In this document: piece by piece, positions 12,991-18,865 of the stretch
Layout: each line of letters starts with the position of its first letter
Numbering within the stretch: the stretch's first letter is position 1
NCBI GenBank assembly: GCA_964569815.1
Contig: CAZMUN010000022.1
Span: 1-19,677, forward strand
Length of the DNA stretch: 19,677 nucleotides
DNA from: CAZMUN01 sp964569815
GTDB taxonomy: Archaea > Iainarchaeota > Iainarchaeia > Iainarchaeales > GCA-2688035
Direction: 5' to 3'
The notes under the pieces: model-generated
What the model was told of the DNA's origin: nothing
Database searches by the model: none
The model's input: the letters and a program-made list of their open reading frames with translations, nothing else
Translations under genes and position numbers: made by a program

Positions 12991-14458
12991 CGGCGTTCAC
13001 CATCTTTGAGTTTCTAAGCCATTCCAGGTCTCGGGCAAACAGGTATCGGATGTCTTTTATTCCAAGCTTGAACATTGCAAGCCTGTCAATTCCCAGGCCC
13101 CATGCAATCGCCCTTGCATTAACGCCTAGAGGTTGAACCATTTCCGGCCTGAAGACGCCGGCGCCTGCAAGCTCTATCCAGCCAAGCTTTGGGTGTTTTG
13201 CTGACAGCTGAACTGAGGGCTCTGTGAAGGGGTAATAGTCTGGGTAAAACTTGACTTCCTCTGCCCCACCCACTTCTATTGCAATTTCTTTAAGGATTCC
13301 AAGCAAGTGCCTGAAATTCATTTCCTTGCCCACGATGAATCCGTCAAGCTGGTTGAATTCAACCAAATGCGAAGCGTCTACAACGTCGGGTCTGTAGCAC
13401 CTGTTTATTACAAAGTATTTTCCAGGTATCTCAACGCCTTCCACAAGCTGTCTTGCATCCGCTGTTGTGCCGTGTGCAATGGGCATGAGCTTGCTTGCAA
13501 TCTTTTCAGACCACTTGTATTGCCAGCCTTTGCTTCCTGTTCCGCCCCCTGTTTCGTGTGCTGATTTCACTTTTTCCACGACTTTTTTGGCAGGCAGCTT
13601 TCCGAACTTGGGCTGCTTCAATTGGTAGGTGTCGGTCCAGCTTCTTGCAGGGTGGTTTTGGGGCTGGAACAGCACGTCAAAGTTGTAGAATTCCTGCACG
13701 ATGAGCCTTTCTTTCATTTCTTTGAAGCCAAGGTTTACAAGTTTTGCGCGAAGCTGTTCCAGGAACTGGATATAGGGCTGTCTTTTTCCAATGAATATTT
13801 TGGGAACCGGCCCGTGGATGTTGTAAGACCTTGTCCCTGTTTTTTCCGCTATTGCCAGGGATTTCTGGCCTTGTCCTGAAAGCCTTGCCTTTTTTTCTGC
13901 CCTTAGCTGTTTTTCCGCAAGGCCGCGTTTCATTGCTTCTTTGAGCTCTTTTTTGTCTCCTGGTTCAAGGGCCTGCTTTTCCTGGATTTTTTTCAAAACC
14001 ATTTCAAGCTCGTACTTTCCGTCCAAAAAGTTTTTTTCAAGGCCTGTGAACTCGAGCGTTGTTTCTTCTTCTGGGAGAATGCTTATCCATGCGTTTCGTT
14101 TGGCCAGGCCCATTGCAACGTTGAATTCAGGCCTGTTGAGCTGGCTTTTTTTGAACACTTCTTCCAGGCTGGCTTTTCCCCCGAGGGCTTTCAAGGCCTC
14201 TATGAAGAGCCTTTCAGGCAGGCCTTTTCTCAAACTGCTTTTTCCGATTGCGGTTAAAGCGTTTTCTTCAGAGCTTTCTTCCTTTAATTCGATTAGTGAT
14301 TTTTCTTTAAGCCATTGTAGAGCGCGCCTTACGCTGTCAACAGGCAGCCCTGCTTTTGCTCCGATTTCTTCAAGTCCCTTAAATCGTTCTCTGTCAAGGG
14401 CTTTTAGGGCCTTGGCCTCTATTTTGCTGAGGCTTTTGGCTTTCTGTTCCAAATCCAT
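12983..14458 (-). CDS. pheS: Phenylalanyl-tRNA synthetase alpha subunit, archaeal type
   Basis: A 491-residue catalytic subunit. The N-terminal 200 residues contain winged-helix-like modules that bind tRNA (for example IGAKAGLPVDSVRRALQWL and SQLNRPEFNVAMGLAKR). The class II core has motif 1 ending in NHPAR (268-272), motif 2 around NRCYRPDVVDASH (352-364) with FNQLDGF, and motif 3 in AWGLGIDRLAM (452-462). The Phe/ATP site strand YPFTEPSVQL is present. Together with PheT it forms Phe-tRNA synthetase. A TTTTTTATTA element about 25 bases upstream indicates a leaderless transcript. It is first in the pheST operon and divergent from the PIN gene. Confidence 0.95.
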   Translation of the reverse strand: MDLEQKAKSLSKIEAKALKALDRERFKGLEEIGAKAGLPVDSVRRALQWLKEKSLIELKEESSEENALTAIGKSSLRKGLPERLFIEALKALGGKASLEEVFKKSQLNRPEFNVAMGLAKRNAWISILPEEETTLEFTGLEKNFLDGKYELEMVLKKIQEKQALEPGDKKELKEAMKRGLAEKQLRAEKKARLSGQGQKSLAIAEKTGTRSYNIHGPVPKIFIGKRQPYIQFLEQLRAKLVNLGFKEMKERLIVQEFYNFDVLFQPQNHPARSWTDTYQLKQPKFGKLPAKKVVEKVKSAHETGGGTGSKGWQYKWSEKIASKLMPIAHGTTADARQLVEGVEIPGKYFVINRCYRPDVVDASHLVEFNQLDGFIVGKEMNFRHLLGILKEIAIEVGGAEEVKFYPDYYPFTEPSVQLSAKHPKLGWIELAGAGVFRPEMVQPLGVNARAIAWGLGIDRLAMFKLGIKDIRYLFARDLEWLRNSKMVNADA

Positions 14459-14477
14459 TAAACCACTGCAATATGAG

Positions 14478-14487
14478 TAATAAAAAA
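14478..14487 (-). promoter_or_regulatory. TATA-like element for pheST
   Basis: TTTTTTATTA on the minus strand, centred about 25 bases before the ATG at 14458. Confidence 0.5.
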
Positions 14488-14490
14488 GCC

Positions 14491-14498
14491 TTTTAATA
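14491..14498 (+). promoter_or_regulatory. TATA-like element for the PIN gene
   Basis: TTTTAATA centred about 27 bases before the ATG at 14522. It is separate from, but adjacent to, the pheST element. Confidence 0.5.
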
Positions 14499-14521
14499 CA
14501 TATAACCGCATTGCATTCATA

Positions 14522-14923
14522 ATGCTATACCTGCTTGACAGCTCGGCTGTTTTGAACGACTTCGGCTTTGAGTTCAAGCCAGGGCAAAAATATGTTACAA
14601 CGCCCTTGGCTATAGCGGAATTCAGGGACTTGAGAAGCAGGCATTTGGCTGAAAACGCTTTGCACCAAGGCCTTTTGAAAATCCTTGAACCTGGCCCAAA
14701 AAGCCTTGAGCTGGCCAAAAAAAGGGTCGGGGAAAAGGGTTTTACAAAGCTGAGCAAAACAGACCTTTCGATTTTGGCTTTGGGCCTTGACTTGAAAAAC
14801 CAAGGGAAGCGATTCATGCTGATAACAGATGACTACAGCATCCAAAATTTTTGCTCGCTTTTCCAAGTTCCTTTTGAGCCTGTAATAAGGGGCCGCATTT
14901 CCGGGGAAAAGTCTTTCAAATAA
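14522..14923 (+). CDS. Nob1-like PIN-domain ribonuclease lacking the zinc ribbon
   Basis: A 133-residue single PIN domain. The acidic metal-binding residues are D6 (LLDSSAVL), E33 (AIAEFRD), D81 (LSKTDLSILALGLDL) and D103/D104 (ITDDYSIQNF). The TDDYxxQN signature is that of Nob1, which cuts the 3' end of pre-16S/18S rRNA. Nob1 normally carries a C-terminal zinc ribbon, which is absent here: the chain stops after RISGEKSFK, and the AT-rich DNA beyond offers no frameshifted continuation. It could be a minimal Nob1 or a free PIN nuclease of the VapC kind; no antitoxin gene is adjacent, and the neighbouring pheST favours a housekeeping role. Confidence 0.75.
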   Translation: MLYLLDSSAVLNDFGFEFKPGQKYVTTPLAIAEFRDLRSRHLAENALHQGLLKILEPGPKSLELAKKRVGEKGFTKLSKTDLSILALGLDLKNQGKRFMLITDDYSIQNFCSLFQVPFEPVIRGRISGEKSFK

Positions 14924-14965
14924 AAAAAAAGAACCAAATTAACTAATTAACCGCTTATAGTTATG

Positions 14966-14972
14966 TTTATAT
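14966..14972 (+). promoter_or_regulatory. TATA-like element TTTATAT for the membrane module
   Basis: Lies about 35 bases before the ATG at 15004 and predicts a leader of about 8 bases. A T9 run directly after it (14975-14983) could also end the PIN transcript. Confidence 0.45.
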
Positions 14973-15003
14973 GCTTTTTTTTTGACTAATTTTATCTGAA
15001 ACC

Positions 15004-15369
15004 ATGTTTTTCGAATTCCTTAAAGCAGTCATTACCCTGGACCTTGACTGGTTTGTGTGGGTTTTTTGCAACAACCTGCACTACCTTTTCCTTTTAACTG
15101 CCCTGTGTTTTTTCTTTTTTGGCCCAAAGGTCAAAAAAACGGCTGTGGCCACTTTTTTGGTCTGCCTTATGGCCTGGTACTGGGTTGATTTTGAATTGCT
15201 TAGCGGATGGCTTCTTTTTGTTGGAGGCTTCCTTGCCTTGTACTACATCACAAAAATTGCCGTTCTTACCTTTGCAAATGATATCCCTGTTTTGAAAAAC
15301 AACTTGGTTATTGTCAGCGAGGCCCAGTTTCTTTCAATTCTCATAATATACAATTTTGCTTTAAGGTGA
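15004..15369 (+). CDS. Small membrane protein, module copy 1, long subunit
   Basis: A 121-residue hydrophobic protein with three or four membrane segments (about 25-42, 47-60, 65-88, 103-118). It is related to the protein at 15560: both begin M-(F/L)-(F/L)-EFL, then have DL.W and NNLH with matched spacing, and have similar length. It is followed by a very small membrane protein whose ribosome site GGTGA overlaps this stop. This pair recurs immediately downstream, so a tandem duplication of a two-gene unit is likely. The conserved NNLH motif near the first membrane segment could be functional. No known family was recognised. Confidence 0.65.
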   Translation: MFFEFLKAVITLDLDWFVWVFCNNLHYLFLLTALCFFFFGPKVKKTAVATFLVCLMAWYWVDFELLSGWLLFVGGFLALYYITKIAVLTFANDIPVLKNNLVIVSEAQFLSILIIYNFALR

Positions 15370-15373
15370 AAAA

Positions 15374-15553
15374 ATGCACTGGATTAAGAAATCTTTTTAC
15401 GGCTTTTTTGGAGCGCTTTTCATTTTCATTTTTGCCAGTTTTATGTCAACAGCGGGGCTGCCGATTTTTGCAGACAGCTTCATGTCCGTGGCGGGCTTTG
15501 GCCTGCTTCTTGCAATTGGAATAATTGAGGTAAACTTTTTGACTTACTCGTGA
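15374..15553 (+). CDS. Very small membrane protein, module copy 1, short subunit
   Basis: A 59-residue protein starting MHWIKKSFYGFFGALF and ending EVNFLTYS. It has two hydrophobic segments (about 8-25 and 37-52). The ATG follows the previous stop by four bases with GGTGA (15365-15369) as ribosome site, and its stop is six bases from the next ATG, so it lies inside a polycistronic unit. It matches the 56-residue protein at 15924 in size, position and hydrophobic pattern, with weak sequence similarity. No function is known. Confidence 0.6.
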   Translation: MHWIKKSFYGFFGALFIFIFASFMSTAGLPIFADSFMSVAGFGLLLAIGIIEVNFLTYS

Positions 15554-15559
15554 CCAAAA

Positions 15560-15919
15560 ATGCTGCTGGAATTCCTTTCACGTGCTTTGGCCTTTGACCT
15601 GGTCTGGATATCGGAGCTTATTTTGAACAACCTTCACTGGGCTTTTATCCTTCTTGCATATGTTGTGATTGCAAGCAATGGCAAGCACGGCTTCAAAAAC
15701 TTCGTTTTCCTGGTTCTTTTGCTTTACGCTGCAGTAGAACTTGAACAAATGCAGGGGCTTGTTTTTGTTCCATTGCTTGTTTTTATTCCTGTAAATTTCG
15801 TGCTTGAAATTTTTCTAAAAGACACTGCCTTGGAAAAACACCAGCTCAAAATCATAGTTTTCCTGTTCTTTTTTGTTACCTTCATTCACACATTTTTCTT
15901 CAGGCTTCCAGGGGCGTAA
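15560..15919 (+). CDS. Small membrane protein, module copy 2, long subunit
   Basis: A 119-residue hydrophobic protein, the divergent partner of 15004-15369: it shares EFL, DL.W, NNLH followed by an aromatic residue, and an amphipathic stretch LKDTALEKHQLKII near the C-terminus that sits where copy 1 has DIPVLKNNLVIV. Three or four membrane segments are predicted. It is third of four tightly spaced genes. The two copies are far apart in sequence, so the duplication is old, or the pair was kept as two subunits of one complex. Confidence 0.65.
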   Translation: MLLEFLSRALAFDLVWISELILNNLHWAFILLAYVVIASNGKHGFKNFVFLVLLLYAAVELEQMQGLVFVPLLVFIPVNFVLEIFLKDTALEKHQLKIIVFLFFFVTFIHTFFFRLPGA

Positions 15920-15923
15920 AAAA

Positions 15924-16094
15924 ATGGGTTTTCTGAAAACGGTTTTTGATTCAGTGCTTTACGCGATTGCTTCCCTTTGCCTTATTTTCCTCTTTGCAAT
16001 GGTTTTGGGCCTTGAGTATGTTGTTTCAGGGCTTTTCACATGGCCTGGCTTTCTTGTCGCGGTGTTCATTATGCTTGGGGCAATTGCTGAATAG
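15924..16094 (+). CDS. Very small membrane protein, module copy 2, short subunit
   Basis: A 56-residue protein starting MGFLKTVFDSVLYAIA and ending FIMLGAIAE, with two hydrophobic segments (about 8-30 and 37-54). The ATG is four bases after the stop of the preceding gene. It occupies the same place relative to its long partner as the 59-residue protein does in copy 1. It ends directly against the stop of the convergent exported protein (TAGCTA, no gap). Confidence 0.6.
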   Translation: MGFLKTVFDSVLYAIASLCLIFLFAMVLGLEYVVSGLFTWPGFLVAVFIMLGAIAE

Positions 16095-16880
16095 CTATTC
16101 TTCTTCTTCGACGCCGCCCAAGTCCGAGTGCTCTATAAGGTAGTTTTCCACCTTCTGGGAAAGGGTTTTCCTTTTTGCAACAACAACCAGAAACAACAAA
16201 GCCACTGCCAGGGCCATTGCCCAGAATATGTCGCTTGAAACTATCCCTAAAACAATCTGGTTTAGGTCAAAGGAAGCAATCTGCTTGAAAAAACGGTAGT
16301 CGAGGTTTAACTCGTTTCCAAAAACGTAGCCGTTCCATATCACTGCATTTTCCTGCACCAATGCATCAGGCCTTACAGGCTCCTCTATTTCAACGCCTCT
16401 TGGCAGCTTTACTGTAATCGAGGTTCCTGCCGGAATAACCCAAAGGCCGCCGTCAACGAACTCGGCAAAATGCTTTGCACCCAAGCTGTAGTCTATTATC
16501 CTGCTTGTCTCGCTCTCTTTTTCCATTATAGGGGTCTGCAGGCTGTAACTGAGTTCAAGGTATTCCGGCGTTTCAGCGCTTTCAATAAAAGAAATACCGT
16601 TAACCGTTATTTCATTCTCTCGGCCTATGTGAGGGTATATCCTTCTATCATATTCACGCCAGCCATCAAGGCTGACCCCTATTTCCGAAACCTTTTCTCT
16701 GAATTCAGAGAGCTGTTCCTCGTTCTGAAAAATGAAGAAATATTTTTCCTCAATCGTTGCATTTCCAACAGAATCAACACTTATTTCTATGGCTTGACTG
16801 TCTAGGATGTAAAACTGGGCGTAAGCTGCCTGCAGCAGAAAAAACAGTGACGCTAGAATAAAAGTTTTCCTTAATTCCAT
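16095..16880 (-). CDS. Exported, membrane-anchored protein of unknown function
   Basis: A 261-residue protein. A signal peptide (1-21, MELRKTFILASLFFLLQ, with likely cleavage after AYA) is followed by an extracellular part of about 190 residues that looks rich in beta strands (AIEISVDSVGNATIEEKYFF; VIPAGTSITVKLPRGVEI). One membrane helix (about 217-235) then leads to a cytosolic tail ending GGVEEEE. The layout is that of a surface or envelope-anchored protein with its ectodomain outside. No catalytic residues stand out. It faces the small-membrane-gene module with no spacing, which makes a functional link possible but unproven. Confidence 0.7.
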   Translation of the reverse strand: MELRKTFILASLFFLLQAAYAQFYILDSQAIEISVDSVGNATIEEKYFFIFQNEEQLSEFREKVSEIGVSLDGWREYDRRIYPHIGRENEITVNGISFIESAETPEYLELSYSLQTPIMEKESETSRIIDYSLGAKHFAEFVDGGLWVIPAGTSITVKLPRGVEIEEPVRPDALVQENAVIWNGYVFGNELNLDYRFFKQIASFDLNQIVLGIVSSDIFWAMALAVALLFLVVVAKRKTLSQKVENYLIEHSDLGGVEEEE

Positions 16881-16960
16881 AAAAAAACCTATTATATTAG
16901 CCCTTTTCCACTTTATTATTTTTTCCTAATCGCATGCAATTGGTTTAAAACCCCTATTTA

Positions 16961-16977
16961 CCCCTATTTTTTAGGGG
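16961..16977 (+). promoter_or_regulatory. Hairpin covering the ribosome site of the UPF0173-like gene
   Basis: CCCCTA (16961-16966), a T5 loop, and TAGGGG (16972-16977). The right arm overlaps the Shine-Dalgarno-like GGGGAG that lies 7 bases before the ATG at 16987. A second CCCCTA at 16951-16956 could pair with the same arm. It may block translation, or may simply be a protein-binding site. Confidence 0.4.
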
Positions 16978-16986
16978 AGTTCTCTA

Positions 16987-17676
16987 ATGGTTTCAATACA
17001 ATACTTTGGCCACAGCTTTTTTAAGCTGGCTTTTTCTAATGCAAACATCCTAATCGACCCTTTTTTGTCACGCGAGCACAAGGACCCAGCCTTCCGCAGG
17101 CTTGTAAACTGTGCTGCAAAAAAGGCTGACCTGAAAGACATTTCCCTTATTCTTATAACACACGAGCACTTTGACCACTTTGAAAAAGAGTTCATTGAAA
17201 ACATTGCTTCAAGGGATAACAGCTGTGTTGTGGCATCGCAGTCAATTCTGCAGGAGCTTAACCTCAACAAGAGGTTTATGCATCCCATAAAAATGCATGA
17301 GACCGTTGACTTGCGCGGAATAAGGATAAAGGCCCTGCCAGCGCACCACCCCCAGGCGTTTTACCCCCTGGGCTTTCTTGTAAGCGCTGGCGGAAAAAGC
17401 GTTTTCCACAGCGGTGACACAGACCTGCTTGACTCTTTTTCCCAAATAAAGCCAGATGTTGCCCTGCTTCCAATTGGAGGAACCTATACAATGGACTGCG
17501 TTGATGCAATCCGTGCAGTGAAAACAATGAAGCCAAAATATGCCATTCCAATGCACTTTGACACCTTCAAAATGATTCAGCAGGATCCAAGGGAATTCGC
17601 GCAAAAAATAGACAAAAGCATACTCAAAACAAAGCCGGTCGTTTTGGAACCCGGCCAAAAATTCTGCTTCAAGTAG
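16987..17676 (+). CDS. UPF0173-type metallo-beta-lactamase-fold hydrolase
   Basis: A 229-residue metal-dependent hydrolase. The HxHxDH motif is THEHFDH (H59, H61, D63, H64); further ligands are H120/H121 (LPAHHPQAF), D144 (FHSGDTD) and H190 (IPMHFDTF). Length and the LPIGGTYTMD segment fit the UPF0173/UlaG-like group, whose natural substrates are mostly unknown. The ATG is set by GGGGAG 7 bases upstream. A short hairpin (17675-17690, AGCCGA-GCAT-TCGGCT) follows the stop but lacks a U-run. The gene stands alone on the plus strand between minus-strand genes. Confidence 0.85.
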   Translation: MVSIQYFGHSFFKLAFSNANILIDPFLSREHKDPAFRRLVNCAAKKADLKDISLILITHEHFDHFEKEFIENIASRDNSCVVASQSILQELNLNKRFMHPIKMHETVDLRGIRIKALPAHHPQAFYPLGFLVSAGGKSVFHSGDTDLLDSFSQIKPDVALLPIGGTYTMDCVDAIRAVKTMKPKYAIPMHFDTFKMIQQDPREFAQKIDKSILKTKPVVLEPGQKFCFK

Positions 17677-17690
17677 CCGAGCATTCGGCT
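17675..17690 (+). other. Six-pair hairpin just after the UPF0173-like gene
   Basis: AGCCGA, loop GCAT, TCGGCT, beginning at the stop codon. No T-run follows on the plus strand, so a terminator role is doubtful; it may protect the 3' end of the message. Confidence 0.35.
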
Positions 17691-17727
17691 TGCATGAACC
17701 CAGTTTGTGCGAATCCAGTGGATGCGG

Positions 17728-17737
17728 AAAAAAAAAA
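17728..17737 (-). terminator. U10 terminator after the 63-residue membrane protein
   Basis: Ten T residues on the minus strand directly after the stop at 17738. Archaeal RNA polymerase stops on such U-runs without needing a hairpin. Confidence 0.6.
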
Positions 17738-17929
17738 TCAGTTCTTTTCAGGGTAATACTTCCAGTTCACAAACCATACAATTAGGGCAAAGGCATCCAG
17801 TGCGAGAATCACTGCCCCGCCAACAATCATTGCCGTTTCCAAAAACCAGTGCATTACAATGCTTAAGGCCGCAAAAATCATTCCCAGGGAAATGGCCAAT
17901 AGTGCAAAAAATCCTTGAATGAACTTCAT
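17738..17929 (-). CDS. Small two-helix membrane protein
   Basis: A 63-residue protein with two membrane helices (about 4-26 and 31-54) and a short polar tail WKYYPEKN. Its ATG overlaps an upstream TAA (TAATG) in the minus frame of the basic ORF at 17929-18138, an arrangement typical of coupled translation. It is followed at once by a U10 terminator. Family unknown. Confidence 0.6.
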   Translation of the reverse strand: MKFIQGFFALLAISLGMIFAALSIVMHWFLETAMIVGGAVILALDAFALIVWFVNWKYYPEKN

Positions 17930-18138
17930 TAAAAAAATCTAGCAACGAAGTTGTTAATTAACCTTTCCTTAAAGCTGGGGGGCTTCCGCCTTTGCTTCCC
18001 CCCCTTTTTCTTGGCGTGACTCTTCTTGCCCCAGCCTGGCCTACGTCGGGCGAGCCTCCCATTTTTGCCGGCCCTGCCTTTGGGCTCCTCTTTCGCTTCA
18101 GCTTTCCAATAAGCCATTTTGGGGGCATTCCAGCGCAT
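17929..18138 (-). CDS. Small basic ORF, reading frame uncertain
   Basis: A 69-residue Lys/Arg-rich reading frame (MRWNAPKMAYWKAEAKEE to SFKERLINNFVARFF). Its favour: the ATG is about 26 bases from a weak TATA-like CATATTTTG overlapping the previous gene's stop, and its TAA forms TAATG with the next gene. A second frame over nearly the same DNA (ATG 18128, stop 17958, starting MPPKWLIGKLKRKRSPK) is also open and equally basic. The stretch is GC-rich compared with its surroundings, so it may instead encode a structured RNA. Only one frame, or neither, is likely to be real; I cannot decide which from the sequence alone. Confidence 0.35.
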   Translation of the reverse strand: MRWNAPKMAYWKAEAKEEPKGRAGKNGRLARRRPGWGKKSHAKKKGGKQRRKPPSFKERLINNFVARFF

Positions 18139-18141
18139 GCC

Positions 18142-18151
18142 AAAAAAAAAA
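18142..18151 (-). terminator. U10 terminator of the RNase Z - nucleotidyltransferase unit
   Basis: Ten T residues on the minus strand, 18 bases after the nucleotidyltransferase stop. It lies immediately before the next small gene. Confidence 0.6.
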
Positions 18152-18169
18152 CAGGTTTTTCAAAATATG

Positions 18170-18862
18170 CTAAGCTTGGCTTTTTTCAGCCTTTTCAAGC
18201 TCTCCCAATGTGCCGATATCAAGGCATTTTCCCTTGTACAAAACAAAGCCTGCCTTTCCCTTTGAAGCCAAAGCGTTTACCGCATCAGTTAACTCGAATT
18301 CGCCCCTTGAACTCATTTTAATGCCCTTCAATTCAGAGAAAAGCTTTTGGCTGAAAACATAGGCACCTGAATTGACAAGATTGCTTTCAAGCCTTTTTTT
18401 CGGCTTTTCAACGACCTGAACCAGCTTTTTTCCTTTTACTATTGCCACGCCAAACCTTTCAGGCCTTTTTTCAGGCCTTAAAGCCACAACTGCATCAAAC
18501 CCTTTTTTTTCCCAAAGCCTTTTCCACAAACCAGGGTTTACAATGACATCGCCATATGCAACCAAAAACCTGCCCCTGGCTTTTCCCCTGGCCTGCAAAA
18601 CAGCGTGCGCTGTTCCCATTGGAATGCGCTGCTGCGCATACTTTAGCTTTATTTTTCCAAACTTTTTTCCAAACCTTTTTTTTACCAAATCGCCAAAATA
18701 GCCAATTACCAAAACAGCTTCTGTAACGCCTGCCTTCTCCAGGCTTTCCAAGACATGCTCAAGCAATGGCTTTCCCTTCAACTCAACCAATGCCTTTGGC
18801 CTGTCGTTTGTCAACGGCCGCATTCTTTTTCCCAAGCCGGAAGCCAAAACAACTGCTTTCAT
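18170..18862 (-). CDS. Sugar-1-phosphate nucleotidyltransferase
   Basis: A 230-residue enzyme of the NTP_transferase fold. The nucleotide-binding loop is LASGLGKRMRPLT (6-18) followed by RPKALVEL; the metal-binding Asp is in YGDV (D105); EKPK (152-155) and NSGAYVF (164-170) are sugar-site motifs. It transfers a nucleotide from NTP to a sugar 1-phosphate to make an NDP-sugar for glycans. It lacks the C-terminal left-handed beta-helix of GlmU-type proteins, so it is the single-domain form. The exact sugar (glucose, mannose, GlcNAc) is not readable. It begins three bases after the RNase Z stop and is probably co-transcribed with it. Confidence 0.87.
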   Translation of the reverse strand: MKAVVLASGLGKRMRPLTNDRPKALVELKGKPLLEHVLESLEKAGVTEAVLVIGYFGDLVKKRFGKKFGKIKLKYAQQRIPMGTAHAVLQARGKARGRFLVAYGDVIVNPGLWKRLWEKKGFDAVVALRPEKRPERFGVAIVKGKKLVQVVEKPKKRLESNLVNSGAYVFSQKLFSELKGIKMSSRGEFELTDAVNALASKGKAGFVLYKGKCLDIGTLGELEKAEKSQA

Positions 18863-18865
18863 TTT

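Noticed and set aside
14522..14923. VapC toxin of a toxin-antitoxin pair
   Set aside because: No small antitoxin gene is adjacent, and the TDDYSIQN motif is closer to Nob1.
17958..18140. RNase P or SRP RNA in the GC-rich segment
   Set aside because: I could not align any conserved core of either RNA; kept only as an open possibility of some structured RNA.
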